NCBI GenBank assembly: GCA_037783545.1 | Contig: JBBELK010000393.1 | Coordinates: forward strand, 124,001-188,000 | DNA: 64,000 nucleotides | Direction of reading: 5' to 3' | Source of the DNA: Henricia sp. BOLD:AAB3569 | Lineage: Eukaryota > Echinodermata > Asteroidea > Spinulosida > Echinasteridae | In this document: in pieces, positions 46,942 through 59,622 of the stretch | Position numbering within the stretch: the first letter of the stretch is position 1 | How the letters are laid out: each line of letters begins with the position of its first letter | Program-made: the position numbers and the translations under genes | The notes under the pieces: model-generated | What the model saw: only the letters and a program-made list of their open reading frames with translations | Told to the model about the DNA's origin: nothing | The model's database searches: none

Positions 46942-49418
46942 TCAACGGCCGTACAAATGTACACCAGCGCGGCGCAGGGTGTCCCAACAGCCACGGTTAG
47001 GGGAATAAACCACGCAGCCGAGCTCCGTTTTCCCTAAACTCTGAAATTTCTCCGTCATTTCCCAGCGAAAATCTGTCAATTTTGCATGACAAGTGCGGAA
47101 TATATACAGTTTGGAGCATGCAAAATTTGAAGTTGGTTGGTAAATTCCTTGATTTCCAAATTTGCCGGCATTTGGGACACACTTTGACCTAATTCCCGTC
47201 ACAATCTGGGGTGAGTCAACGGCCGTACAAATGTACACCAGCGCGGCGCATGCGCAGGGTGTCCCAACAGCCACGGTTAGGGGAATAACCACGCAGCCGA
47301 GCTCCGTTTTCCCTAAACTCTGAAATTTCTCCGTCATTTCCCAGCGAAAATCTGTTAATTTTGCATGACAAGTGCGGAATATATACAGTTTGGAGCATGC
47401 ACAATTTGAAGTTGGTTGGAAAATTCCTTGATTTCCAAATTTGCCGGCATTTGGGACACACTTTGACCTAATTCCCGTCACAATCTGGGGTGAGTCAACG
47501 GCCGTACAAATGTACACCAGCGCGGCGCAGGGTGTCCCAACAGCCACGGTTAGGGGAATAACCACGCAGCCGAGCTCCGTTTTCCCTAAACTCTGAAATT
47601 TCTCCGTCATTTCCCAGCGAAAATCTGTCAATTTTGCATGACAAGTGCGGAATATATACAGTTTGGAGCATGCAAAATTTGAAGTTGGTTGGAAAATTCC
47701 TTGATTTCCAAATTTGCCGGCATTTGGGACACACTTTGACCTAATTCCCGTCACAATCTGAGGTGAGTCAACGGCCGTACAAATGTACACCAGCGCGGCG
47801 CAGGGTGTCCCAACAGCCACGGTTAGGGGAATAAACCACGCAGCCGAGCTCCGTTTTCCCTAAACTCTGAAATTTCTCCGTCATTTCCCAGCGAAAATCT
47901 GTCAATTTTGCATGACAAGTGCGGAATATATACAGTTTGGAGCATGCAAAATTTGAAGTTGGTTGGTAAATTCCTTGATTTCCAAATTTGCCGGCATTTG
48001 GGACACACTTTGACCTAATTCCCGTCACAATCTGGGGTGAGTCAACGGCCGTACAAATGTACACCAGCGCGGCGCATGCGCAGGGTGTCCCAACAGCCAC
48101 GGTTAGGGGAATAACCACGCAGCCGAGCTCCGTTTTCCCTAAACTCTGAAATTTCTCCGTCATTTGCCAGCGAAAATCTGTTAATTTTGCATGACAAGTG
48201 CGGAATATATACAGTTTGGAGCATGCAAAATTTGAAGTTGGTTGGAAAATTCCTTGATTTCCAAATTTGCCGGCATTTGGGACACACTTTGACCTAATTC
48301 CCGTCACAATCTGGGGTGAGTCAACGGCCGTACAAATGTACACCAGCGCGGCGCAGGGTGTCCCAACAGCCACGGTTAGGGGAATAACCACGCAGCCGAG
48401 CTCCGTTTTCCCTAAACTCTGAAATTTCTCCGTCATTTCCCAGCGAAAATCTGTCAATTTTGCATGACAAGTGCGGAATATATACAGTTTGGAGCATGCA
48501 AAATTTGAAGTTGGTTGGAAAATTCCTTGATTTCCAAATTTGCCGGCATTTGGGACACACTTTGACCTAATTCCCGTCACAATCTGGGGTGAGTCAACGG
48601 CCGTACAAATGTACACCAGCGCGGCGCAGGGTGTCCCAACAGCCACGGTTAGGGGAATAACCATGCAGCCGAGCTCCGTTTTCCCTAAACTCTAAAATTT
48701 CTCCGTCATTTCCCACCGAAAATCTGTCAATTTTGCATGACAAGTGCGGAATATATACAGTTTGGAGCATGCAAAATTTGAAGTTGGTTGGAAAATTCCT
48801 TGATTTCCAAATTTGCCGGCATTTGGGACACACTTTGACCTAATTCCCGTCACAATCTGGGGTGAGTCAACGGCCGTACAAATGTACACCAGCGCGGCGC
48901 AGGGTGTCCCAACAGCCACGGTTAGGGGAATAACCACGCAGCCGAGCTCCGTTTTCCCTAAACTCTGAAATTTCTCCGTCATTTCCCACCGAAAATCTGT
49001 CAATTTTGCATGACAAGTGCGGAATATATACATTTTGGAGCATGCAAAATTTGAAGTTGGTTGGAAAATTCCTTGATTTCCAAATTTGCCGGCATTTGGG
49101 ACACACTTTGACCTAATTCCCGTCACAATCTGGGGTGAGTCAACGGCCGTACAAATGTACACCAGCGCGGCGCATGCGCAGGGTGTCCCAACAGCCACGG
49201 TTAGGGGAATAACCACGCAGCCGAGCTCCGTTTTCCCTAAACTCTGAAATTTCTCCGTCATTTCCCAGCGAATATCTGTCAATTTTGCATGACAAGTGCG
49301 GAATATATACAGTTTGGAGCATGCAAAATTTAAAGTTGGTTGGAAAATTCCTTGATTTCCAAATTTGCCGGCATTTGGGACACACTTTGACCTAATTCCC
49401 GTCACAATCTGGGGTGAG
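46942..49418 (+). repeat. HOR nonamer of 2,477 bp, copy 2
   Basis: Monomers 46942, 47216, 47495, 47768, 48042, 48321, 48594, 48867, 49140 repeat copy 1 with the same rare markers, including ctgaggtg at 47759-47766 and tacattttgg. A third copy begins at 49419 with aataaacc and ggtaaattcc but breaks down after two monomers. Confidence 0.94.
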
Positions 49419-50523
49419 TCAACGGCCGTACAAATGTACACCAGCGCGGCGCAGGGTGTCCCAACAGCCACGGTTAGGGGAATAAACCACGCAGCCGAGC
49501 TCCGTTTTCCCTAAACTCTGAAATTTCTCCGTCATTTCCCAGCGAAAATCTGTCAATTTTGCATGACAAGTGCGGAATATATACAGTTTGGAGCATGCAA
49601 AATTTGAAGTTGGTTGGTAAATTCCTTGATTTCCAAATTTGCCGGCATTTGGGACACACTTTGACCTAATTCCCGTCACAATCTGGGGTGAGTCAACGGC
49701 CGTACAAATGTACACCAGCGCGGCGCATGCGCAGGGTGTACCAACAGCCACGGTTAGGGGAATAACCACGCAGCCGAGCTCCGTTTTCCCTAAACTCTGA
49801 AATTTCTCCGTCATTTCCCAGCGAAAATCTGTTAATTTTGCATGACAAGTGCGGAATATATACAGTTTGGAGCATGCAAAATTTGAAGTTGGTTGGAAAA
49901 TTCCTTGATTTCCAAATTTGCCGGCATTTGGGACACACTTTGACCTAATTCCCGTCACAATCTGGGGTGAGTCAACGGCCGTACAAATGTACACCAGCGC
50001 GGCGCAGGGTGTCCCAACAGCCACGGTTAGGGGAATAACCACGCAGCCGAGCTCCGTTTTCCCTAAACTCTGAAATTTCTCCGTCATTTCCCAGCGAAAA
50101 TCTGTCAATTTTGCATGACAAGTGCGGAATATATACAGTTTGGAGCATGCAAAATTTGAAGTTGGTTGGAAAATTCCTTGATTTCCAAATTTGCCGTGAT
50201 TTGGGACACACTTTGACCTAATTCCCGTCACAATCTGGGGTGAGTCAACGGCCGTACAAATGTACACCAGCGCGGCGCATGCGCAGGGTGTCCCAACAGC
50301 CACGGTTAGGGGAATAACCACGCAGCCGAGCTCCGTTTTCCCTAAACTCTGAAATTTCTCCGTCATTTCCCAGCGAAAATCTGTCAATTTTGCATGACAA
50401 GTGCGGAATATATACAGTTTGGAGCATGCAAAATTTGAAGTTGGTTGGAAAATTCCTTGATTTCCAAATTTGCCGGCATTTGGGACACACTTTGACCTAA
50501 TTCCCGTCACAATCTGGGGTGAG
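49419..50523 (+). repeat. Truncated third nonamer copy and adjoining monomers
   Basis: Order: 49419 S+1 (aataaacc, ggtaaattcc), 49693 L (ctgttaat, gtgtaccaac), 49972 S (gccgtgattt), 50245 L. The first two continue the nonamer. Monomer 49972 lacks the ctgaggtg expected in a full copy, so the exchange boundary lies between about 49740 and 50240. Confidence 0.85.
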
Positions 50524-53500
50524 TCAACGGCCGTACAAATGTACACCAGCGCGGCGCATGCGCAGGGTGTCCCAACAGCCACGGTTAGGGGAATAACCAC
50601 GCAGCCGAGCTCCGTTTTCCCTAAACTCTGAAATTTCTCGGTCATTTCCCAGCGAAAATCTGTCAATTTTGCATGACAAGTGCGGAATATATACAGTTTG
50701 GAGCATGCAAAATTTGAAGTTGGTTGGAAAATTCCTTGATTTCCAAATTTGCCGGCATTTGGGACACACTTTGACCTAATTCCCGTCACAATCTGGGGTG
50801 AGTCAACGGCCGTACAAATGTACACCAGCGCGGCGCAGGGTGTTCCAACAGCCACGGTTAGGGGAATAACCACGCAGCCGAGCTCCGTTTTCCCTAAACT
50901 CTGAAATTTCTCCGTCATTTCCCACCGAAAATCTGTCAATTTTGCATGACAAGTGCAGAATATATACAGTTTGGAGCATGCAAAATTTGAAGTTGGTTGG
51001 AAAATTCCTTGATTTCCAAATTTGCCGGCATTTGGGACACACTTTGACCTAATTCCCGTCACAATCTGGGGTGAGTCAACGGCCGTACAAATGTACACCA
51101 GCGCGGCGCATGCGCAGGGTGTCCCAACAGCCACGGTTAGGGGAATAACCACGCAGCCGAGCTCCGTTTTCCCTAAACTCTGAAATTTCTCCGTCATTTC
51201 CCAGCGAAAATCTGTCAATTTTGCATGACAAGTGCGGACTATATACAGTTTGGAGCATGCAAAATTTGAAGTTGGTTGGACAATTCCTTGATTTCCAAAT
51301 TTGCCGGCATTTGGGACACACTTTGACCTAATTCCCGTCACAATCTGGGGTGAGTCAACGGCCGTACAAATGTACACCAGCGCGGCGCAGGGTGTCCCAA
51401 CAGCCACGGTTAGGGGAATAACCACGCAGCCGAGCTCCGTTTTCCCTAAACTCTGAAATTTCTCCGTCATTTCCCAGAGAAAATCTGTCAATTTTGCATG
51501 ACAAGTGCGGAATATATACAGTTTGGAGCATGGAAAATTTGAAGTTGGTTGGAAAATTCCTTGATTTCCAAATTTGCCGGCATTTGGGACACACTTTGAC
51601 CTAATTCCCGTCACAATCTGGGGTGAGTCAACGGCCGTACAAATGTACACCAGCGCGGCGCATGCGCAGGGTGTCCCAACAGCCACGGTTAGGGGAATAA
51701 CCACGCAGCCGAGCTCCGTTTTCCCTAAACTCTGAAATTTCTCCGTCATTTCCCAGCGAAAATCTGTCAATTTTGCATGACAAGTGCGGAATATATACAG
51801 TTTGGAGCATGCAAAATTTGAAGTTGGTTGGAAAATTCCTTGATTTCCAAATTTGCCGGCATTTGGGACACACTTTGACCTAATTCCCGTCACAATGTGG
51901 GGTGAGTCAACGGCCGTACAAATGTACACCAGCGCGGCGTAGGGTGTCCCAACAGCCACGGTTAGGGGAATAACCACGCAGCCGAGCTCCGTTTTCCCTA
52001 AACTCTGAAATTTCTCCGTCATTTCCCAGCGAAAATCTGTCAATTTTGCATGACAAGTGCGGAATATATACAGTTTGGAGCATGCAAAATTTGAAGTTGG
52101 TTGGACAATTCCTTGATTTCCAAATTTGCCGGCATTTGGGACACACTTTGACCTAATTCCCGTCACAATCTGGGGTGAGTCAACGGCCGTACAAATGTAC
52201 ACCAGCGCGGCGCATGCGCAGGGTGTCCCAACAGCCACGGTTAGGTGAATAACCACGCAGCCGAGCTCCGTTTTCCCTAAACTCTGAAATTTCTCCGTCA
52301 TTTCCCACCGAAAATCTGTCAATTTTGCATGACAAGTGCGGAATATATACAGTTTGGAGCATGCAAAATTTGAAGTTGGTTGGAAAATTCCTTGATTTCC
52401 AAATTTGCCGGCATTTGGGACACACTTTGACCTAATTCCCGTCACAATCTGGGGTGAGTCAACGGCCGTACAAATGTACACCAGCGCGGCGCAGGGTGTC
52501 CCAACAGCCACGGTTAGGGGAATAACCACGCAGCCGAGCTCCGTTTTCCCTAAACTCTAAAATTTCTCCGTCATTTCCCAGCGAAAATCTGTCAATTTTG
52601 CATGACAAGTGCGGAATATATACAGTTTGGAGCATGCAAAATTTGAAGTTGGTTGGAAAATTCCTTGATTTCCAAATTTGCCGGCATTTGGGACACACTT
52701 TGACCTAATTCCCGTCACAATCTGGGGTGAGTCAACGGCCGTACAAATGTACACCAGCGCGGCGCATGCGCAGGGTGTCCCAACAGCCACGGTTAGGGGA
52801 ATAACCACGCAGCCGAGCTCCGTTTTCCCTAAACTCTGAAATTTCTCCGTCATTTCCCAGCGAAAATCTGTCAATTTTGCATGACAAGTGCGGAATATAT
52901 ACAGTTTGGAGCATGCAAAATTTGAAGTTGGTTGGAAAATTCCTTGATTTCCAAATTTGCCGGCATTTGGGACACACTTTGACCTAATTCCCGTTACAAT
53001 CTGGGGTGAGTCAACGGCCGTACAAATGTACACCAGCGCGGCGCAGGGTGTCCCAACAGCCACGGTTAGGGGAATAACCACGCAGCCGAGCTCCGTTTTC
53101 CCTAAACTCTGAAATTTCTCCGTCATTTCCCACCGAAAATCTGTCAATTTTGCATGACAAGTGCGAAATATATACAGTTTGGAGCATGCAAAATTTGAAG
53201 TTGGTTGGAAATTTCCTTGATTTCCAAATTTGCCGGCATTTGGGACACACTTTGACCTAATTCCCGTCACAATCTGGGGTGAGTCAACGGCCGTACAAAT
53301 GTACACCAGCGCGGCGCATGCGCAGGGTGTCCCAACAGCCACGGTTAGGTGAATAACCACGCAGCCGAGCTCCGTTTTCCCTAAACTCTGAAATTTCTCC
53401 GTCATTTCCCAGCGAAAATCTGTCAATTTTGCATGACAAGTGCGGAATATATACAGTTTGGAGCATGCAAAATTTGAAGTTGGTTGGAAAATTCCTTGAT

Positions 53501-54939
53501 TTCCAAATTTGCCGGCATTTGGGACACACTTTGACCTAATTCCCGTCACAATCTGGGGTGAGTCAACGGCCGTACAAATTTACACCAGCGCGGCGCAGGG
53601 TGTCCCAACAGCCACGGTTAGGGGAATAACCACGCAGCCGAGCTCCGTTTTCCCTAAACTCTGAAATTTCTCCGTCATTTCCCAGCGAAAATCTGTCAAT
53701 TTTGCATGACAAGTGCGGAATATATACAGTTTGGAGCATGCAAAATTTGAAGTTGGTTGGAAAATTCCTTGATTTCCAAATTTGCCGGCATTTGGGACAC
53801 ACTTTGACCTAATTCTCGTCACAATCTGGGGTGAGTCAACGGCCGTACAAATGTACACCAGCGCGGCGCATGCGCAGGGTGTCCCAACAGCCACGGTTAG
53901 GGGAATAACCACGCAGCCGAGCTCCGTTTTCCCTAAACTCTGAAATTTCTCCGTCATTTCCCAGCGAAAATCTGTCAATTTTGCATGACAAGTGCGGAAT
54001 ATATACAGTTTGGAGCATGCAAAATTTGAAGTTGGTTGGAAAATTCCTTGATTTCCAAATTTGCCGGCATTTGGGACACACTTTGACCTAATTCCCGTCA
54101 CAATCTGGGGTGAGTCAACGGCCGTACAAATGTACACCAGCGCGGCGCAGGGTGTCCCAACAGCCACGGTTAGAGGAATAACCACGCAGCCGAGCTCCGT
54201 TTTCCCTAAACTCTGATATTTCTCCGTCATTTCCCAGCGAAAATCTGTCAATTTTGCATGACAAGTGCGGAATATATACAGTTTGGAGCATGCAAAATTT
54301 GAAGTTGGTTGGAAAATTCCTTGATTTCCAAATTTGCCGGCATTTGGGACACACTTTGACCTAATTCCCGTCACAATCTGGGGTGAGTCAACGGCCGTAC
54401 AAATGTACACCAGCGCGGCGCATGCGCAGGGTGTCCCAACAGCCACGGTTAGGGGAATAACCACGCAGCCGAGCTCCGTTTTCCCTAAACTCTGAAATGT
54501 CTCCGTCATTTCCCAGCGAAAATCTGTCAATTTTGCATGACAAGTGCGGAATATATACAGTTTGGAGCATGCAAAATTTGAAGTTGGTTGGAAAATTCCT
54601 TGATTTCCAAATTTGCCGGCATTTGGGACACACTTTGACCTAATTCCCGTCACAATCTGGGGTGAGTCAACGGCCGTACAAATGTACACCAGCGCGGCGC
54701 AGGGTGTTCCAACAGCCACGGTTAGGGGAATAACCACGCAGCCGAGCTCCGTTTTCCCTAAACTCTGAAATGTCTCCGTCATTTCCCACCGAAAATCTGT
54801 CAATTTTGCATGACAAGTGCGGAATATATACAGTTTGGAGCATGCAAAATTTGAAGTTGGTTGGAAAATTCCTTGATTTCCAAATTTGCCGGCATTTGGG
54901 ACACACTTTGACCTAATTCCCGTCACAATCTGGGGTGAG
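50524..54939 (+). repeat. Eight tandem L-S dimers, 552 bp each
   Basis: Strict alternation at 50524 L, 50803 S, 51076 L, 51355 S, 51628 L, 51907 S, 52180 L, 52459 S, 52732 L, 53011 S, 53284 L, 53563 S, 53836 L, 54115 S, 54388 L, 54667 S; total 8 x 552 = 4,416. Individual dimers carry different variants: gtgttcc at 50803 and 54667; ttggacaatt at 51076 and 51907; gttaggtg at 52180 and 53284; aaatgtctcc at 54388 and 54667. The length order is more regular than the point variants. Confidence 0.88.
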
Positions 54940-56596
54940 TCAACGGCCGTACAAATGTACACCAGCGCGGCGCAGGGTGTCCCAACAGCCACGGTTAGGG
55001 GAATAAACCACGCAGCCGAGCTCCGTTTTCTCTAAACTCTGAAATTTCTCCGTCATTTCCCAGCGAAAATCTATCAATTTTGCATGACAAGTGCGGAATA
55101 TATACAGTTTGGAGCATGCAAAATTTGAAGTTGGTTGGAAAATTCCTTGATTTCCAAATTTGCCGGCATTTGGGACACACTTTGACCTAATTCCCGTCAC
55201 AATCTGGGGTGAGTCAACGGCCGTACAAATGTACACCAGCGCGGCGCATGCGCATGGTGTCCCAACAGCCACGGTTAGGGGAATAACCACGCAGCCGAGC
55301 TCCGTTTTCCCTAAACTCTGAAATTTCTCCGTCATTTCCCACCGAAAATCTGTCAATTTTGCATGACAAGTGCGGAATATATACAGTTTGGAGCATGCAA
55401 AATTTGAAGTTGGTTGGAAAATTCCTTGATTTCCAAATTTGCCGGCATTTGGGACACACTTTGACCTAATTCCCGTCACAATCTGGGGTGAGTCAACGGC
55501 CGTACAAATGTACACCAGCGCGGCGCATGCGCAGGGTGTCCCAACAGCCACGGTTAGGTGAATAACCACGCAGCCGAGCTCCGTTTTCCCTAAACTCTGA
55601 AATTTCTCCGTCATTTCCCACCGAAAATCTGTCAATTTTGCATGACAAGTGCGGAATATATACAGTTTGGAGCATGCAAAATTTGAAGTTGGTTGGAAAA
55701 TTCCTTGATTTCCAAATTTGCCGGCATTTGGGACACACTTTGACCTAATTCCCGTCACAATCTGGGGTGAGTCAACGGCCGTACAAATGTACACCAGCGC
55801 GGCGCAGGGTGTCCCAACAGCCACGGTTAGGGGAATAACCACGCAGCCGAGCTCCGTTTTCCCTAAACTCTAAAATTTCTCCGTCATTTCCCAGCGAAAA
55901 TCTGTCAATTTTGCATGACAAGTGCGGAATATATACAGTTTGGAGCATGCAAAATTTGAAGTTGGTTGGAAAATTCCTTGATTTCCAAATTTGCCGGCAT
56001 TTGGGACACACTTTGACCTAATTCCCGTCACAATCTGGGGTGAGTCAACGGCCGTACAAATGTACACCAGCGCGGCGCATGCGCAGGGTGTCCCAACAGC
56101 CACGGTTAGGGGAATAACCACGCAGCCGAGCTCCGTTTTCCCTAAACTCTGAAATTTCTCCGTCATTTCCCAGCGAAAATCTGTCAATTTTGCATGACAA
56201 GTGCGGAATATATACAGTTTGGAGCATGCAAAATTTGAAGTTGGTTGGAAAATTCCTTGATTTCCAAATTTGCCGGCATTTGGGACACACTTTGACCTAA
56301 TTCCCGTTACAATCTGGGGTGAGTCAACGGCCGTACAAATGTACACCAGCGCGGCGCAGGGTGTCCCAACAGCCACGGTTAGGGGAATAACCACGCAGCC
56401 GAGCTCCGTTTTCCCTAAACTCTGAAATTTCTCCGTCATTTCCCACCGAAAATCTGTCAATTTTGCATGACAAGTGCGAAATATATACAGTTTGGAGCAT
56501 GCAAAATTTGAAGTTGGTTGGAAAATTCCTTGATTTCCAAATTTGCCGGCATTTGGGACACACTTTGACCTAATTCCCGTCACAATCTGGGGTGAG
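54940..56596 (+). repeat. Monomers 200-205, with a four-monomer copy of 52180-53283
   Basis: Order: 54940 S+1 (aataaacc, ttctctaaac, atctatcaat), 55214 L (gcgcatggtg), 55493 L (gttaggtg, cccaccg), 55772 S (ctctaaaat), 56045 L (ending cccgttacaatc), 56324 S (gtgcgaaat). The last four match 52180-53283 at a shift of 3,313. The first two recur at 58797 and 59071. Confidence 0.88.
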
Positions 56597-56873
56597 TCAA
56601 CGGCCGTACAAATGTACACCAGCGCGGCGCATGCGCAGGGTGTCCCAACAGCCACGGTTAGGGGAATAACCACGCAGCCGAGCTCCGTTTTCCGAACTCT
56701 GAAATTTCTCCGTCATTTCCCAGCGAAAATCTGTCAATTTTGCATGACAAGTGCGGAATATATACAGTTTGGAGCATGCAAAATTTGAAGTTGGTTGGAA
56801 AATTCCTTGATTTCCAAATTTGCCGGCTTTTGGGACACACTTTGACCTAATTCCCGTCACAATCTGGGGTGAG
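56597..56873 (+). repeat. Junction monomer with 2-bp deletion (277 bp)
   Basis: A long monomer with ttttccgaactc where ttttccctaaactc is normal, and gccggctttt. To its left the sequence matches 52180-53283 at shift 3,313; to its right it matches 54115-54939 at shift 2,759. The 554-base change equals two missing monomers plus this 2-base deletion. The monomer lies where 53284 and 53836 have been joined with loss of the material between. Confidence 0.85.
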
Positions 56874-59622
56874 TCAACGGCCGTACAAATGTACACCAGC
56901 GCGGCGCAGGGTGTCCCAACAGCCACGGTTAGAGGAATAACCACGCAGCCGAGCTCCGTTTTCCCTAAACTCTGATATTTCTCCGTCATTTCCCAGCGAA
57001 ATTCTGTCAATTTTGCATGACAAGTGCGGAATATATACAGTTTGGAGCATGCAAAATTTGAAGTTGGTTGGAAAATTCCTTGATTTCCAAATTTGCCGGC
57101 ATTTGGGACACACTTTGACCTAATTCCCGTCACAATCTGGGGTGAGTCAACGGCCGTACAAATGTACACCAGCGCGGCGCATGCGCAGGGTGTCCCAACA
57201 GCCACGGTTAGGGGAATAACCACGCAGCCGAGCTCCGTTTTCCCTAAACTCTGAAATGTCTCCGTCATTTCCCAGCGAAAATCTGTCAATTTTGCATGAC
57301 AAGTGTGGAATATATACAGTTTGGAGCATGCAAAATTTGAAGTTGGTTGGAAAATTCCTTGATTTCCAAATTTGCCGGCATTTGGGACACACTTTGACCT
57401 AATTCCCGTCACAATCTGGGGTGAGTCAACGGCCGTACAAATGTACACCAGCGCGGCGCAGGGTGTTCCAACAGCCACGGTTAGGGGAATAACCACGCAG
57501 CCGAGCTCCGTTTTCCCTAAACTCTGAAATGTCTCCGTCATTTCCCACCGAAAATCTGTCAATTTTGCATGACAAGTGCGGAATATATACAGTTTGGAGC
57601 ATGCAAAATTTGAAGTTGGTTGGAAAATTCCTTGATTTCCAAATTTGCCGGCATTTGGGACACACTTTGACCTAATTCCCGTCACAATCTGGGGTGAGTC
57701 AACGGCCGTACAAATGTACACCAGCGCGGCGCATGCGCATGGTGTCCCAACAGCCACGGTTAGGGAAATAACCACGCAGCCGAGCTCCGTTTTCCCTAAA
57801 CTCTGAAATTTCTCCGTCATTTCCAAGCGAAAATCTGTTAATTTTGCATGACAAGTGCGGAATATATACAGTTTGGAGCATGCCAAATTTGAAGTTGGTT
57901 GGAAAATTCCTTGATTTCCAAATTTGCCGGCATTTGGGACACACTTTGACCTAATTCCCGTCACAATCTGGGGTGAGTCAACGGCCGTACAAATGTACAC
58001 CAGCGCGGCGCAGGGTGTCCCAACAGCCACGGTTAGGGGAATAACCACGCAGCCGTGCTCCGTTTTCCCTAAACTCTGAAATTTCTCCGTCATTTCCCAG
58101 CGAAAATCTGTCAATTTGGCATGACAAGTGTGGAATATATACAGTTTGGAGCATGCAAAATTTGAAGTTGGTTGGAAAATTCCTTGATTTCCAAATTTGC
58201 CGGCATTTGGGACACACTTTGACCTAATTCCCGTCACAATCTGGGGTGAGTCAACGGCCGTACAAATGTACACCAGCGCGGCGCAGGGTGTTCCAACAGC
58301 CACGGTTAGGGGAATAACCACGCAGCCGAGCTCCGTTTTCCCTAAACTCTGAAATGTCTCCGTCATTTCCCAGCGAAAATCTGTCAATTTTGCATGACAA
58401 GTGTGGAATATATACAGTTTGGAGCATGCAAAATTTGAAGTTGGTTGGAAAATTCCTTGATTTCCAAATTTGCCGGCATTTGGGACACACTTTGACCTAA
58501 TTCCCGTCACAATCTGGGGTGAGTCAACGGCCGTACAAATGTACACCAGCGCGGCGCAGGGTGTTCCAACAGCCACGGTTAGGGGAATAACCACGCAGCC
58601 GAGCTCCGTTTTCCCTAAACTCTGAAATGTCTCCGTCATTTCCCACCGAAAATCTGTCAATTTTGCATGACAAGTGCGGAATATATACAGTTTGGAGCAT
58701 GCAAAATTTGAAGTTGGTTGGAAAATTCCTTGATTTCCAAATTTGCCGGCATTTGGGACACACTTTGACCTAATTCCCGTCACAATCTGGGGTGAGTCAA
58801 CAGCCGTACAAATGTACACCAGCGCGGCGCAGGGTGTCCCAACAGCCACGGTTAGGGGAATAAACCACGCAGCCGAGCTCCGTTTTCTCTAAACTCTGAA
58901 ATTTCTCCGTCATTTCCCAGCGAAAATCTATCAATTTTGCATGACAAGTGCGGAATATATACAGTTTGGAGCATGCAAAATTTGAAGTTGGTTGGAAAAT
59001 TCCTTGATTTCCAAATTTGCCGGCATTTGGGACACACTTTGACCTAATTCCCGTCACAATCTGGGGTGAGTCAACGGCCGTACAAATGTACACCAGCGCG
59101 GCGCATGCGCATGGTGTCCCAACAGCCACGGTTAGGGAAATAACCACGCAGCCGAGCTCCGTTTTCCCTAAACTCTGAAATTTCTCCGTCATTTCCCAGC
59201 GAAAATCTGTTAATTTTGCATGACAAGTGCGGAATATATACAGTTTGGAGCATGCCAAATTTGAAGTTGGTTGGAAAATTCCTTGATTTCCAAATTTGCC
59301 GGCATTTGGGACACACTTTGACCTAATTCCCGTCACAATCTGGGGTGAGTCAACGGCCGTACAAATGTACACCAGCGCGGCGCAGGGTGTCCCAACAGCC
59401 ACGGTTAGGGGAATAACCACGCAGCCGTGCTCCGTTTTCCCTAAACTCTGAAATTTCTCCGTCATTTCCCAGCGAAAATCTGTCAATTTTGCATGACAAG
59501 TGCGGAATATATACAGTTTGGAGCATGCAAAATTTGAAGTTGGTTGGAAAATTCCTTGATTTCCAAATTTGCCGGCATTTGGGACACACTTTGACCTAAT
59601 TCCCGTCACAATCTGGGGTGAG
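56874..59622 (+). repeat. Monomers 207-216, shuffled HOR segments
   Basis: Order: 56874 S (gttagagg, ctgatattt), 57147 L (aaatgtctcc, gtgtggaa), 57426 S (gtgttcc), 57699 L (gcatggtg, gggaaataac, ctgttaat, gcatgccaaat), 57978 S (gccgtgctcc, caatttggc), 58251 S (gtgttcc), 58524 S (gtgttcc), 58797 S+1 (tcaacagcc, aataaacc, atctatcaat), 59071 L (as 57699), 59350 S (as 57978). 56874-57698 copies 54115-54939; 58524-59349 corresponds to 54667-55492 at shift 3,857. Confidence 0.86.
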
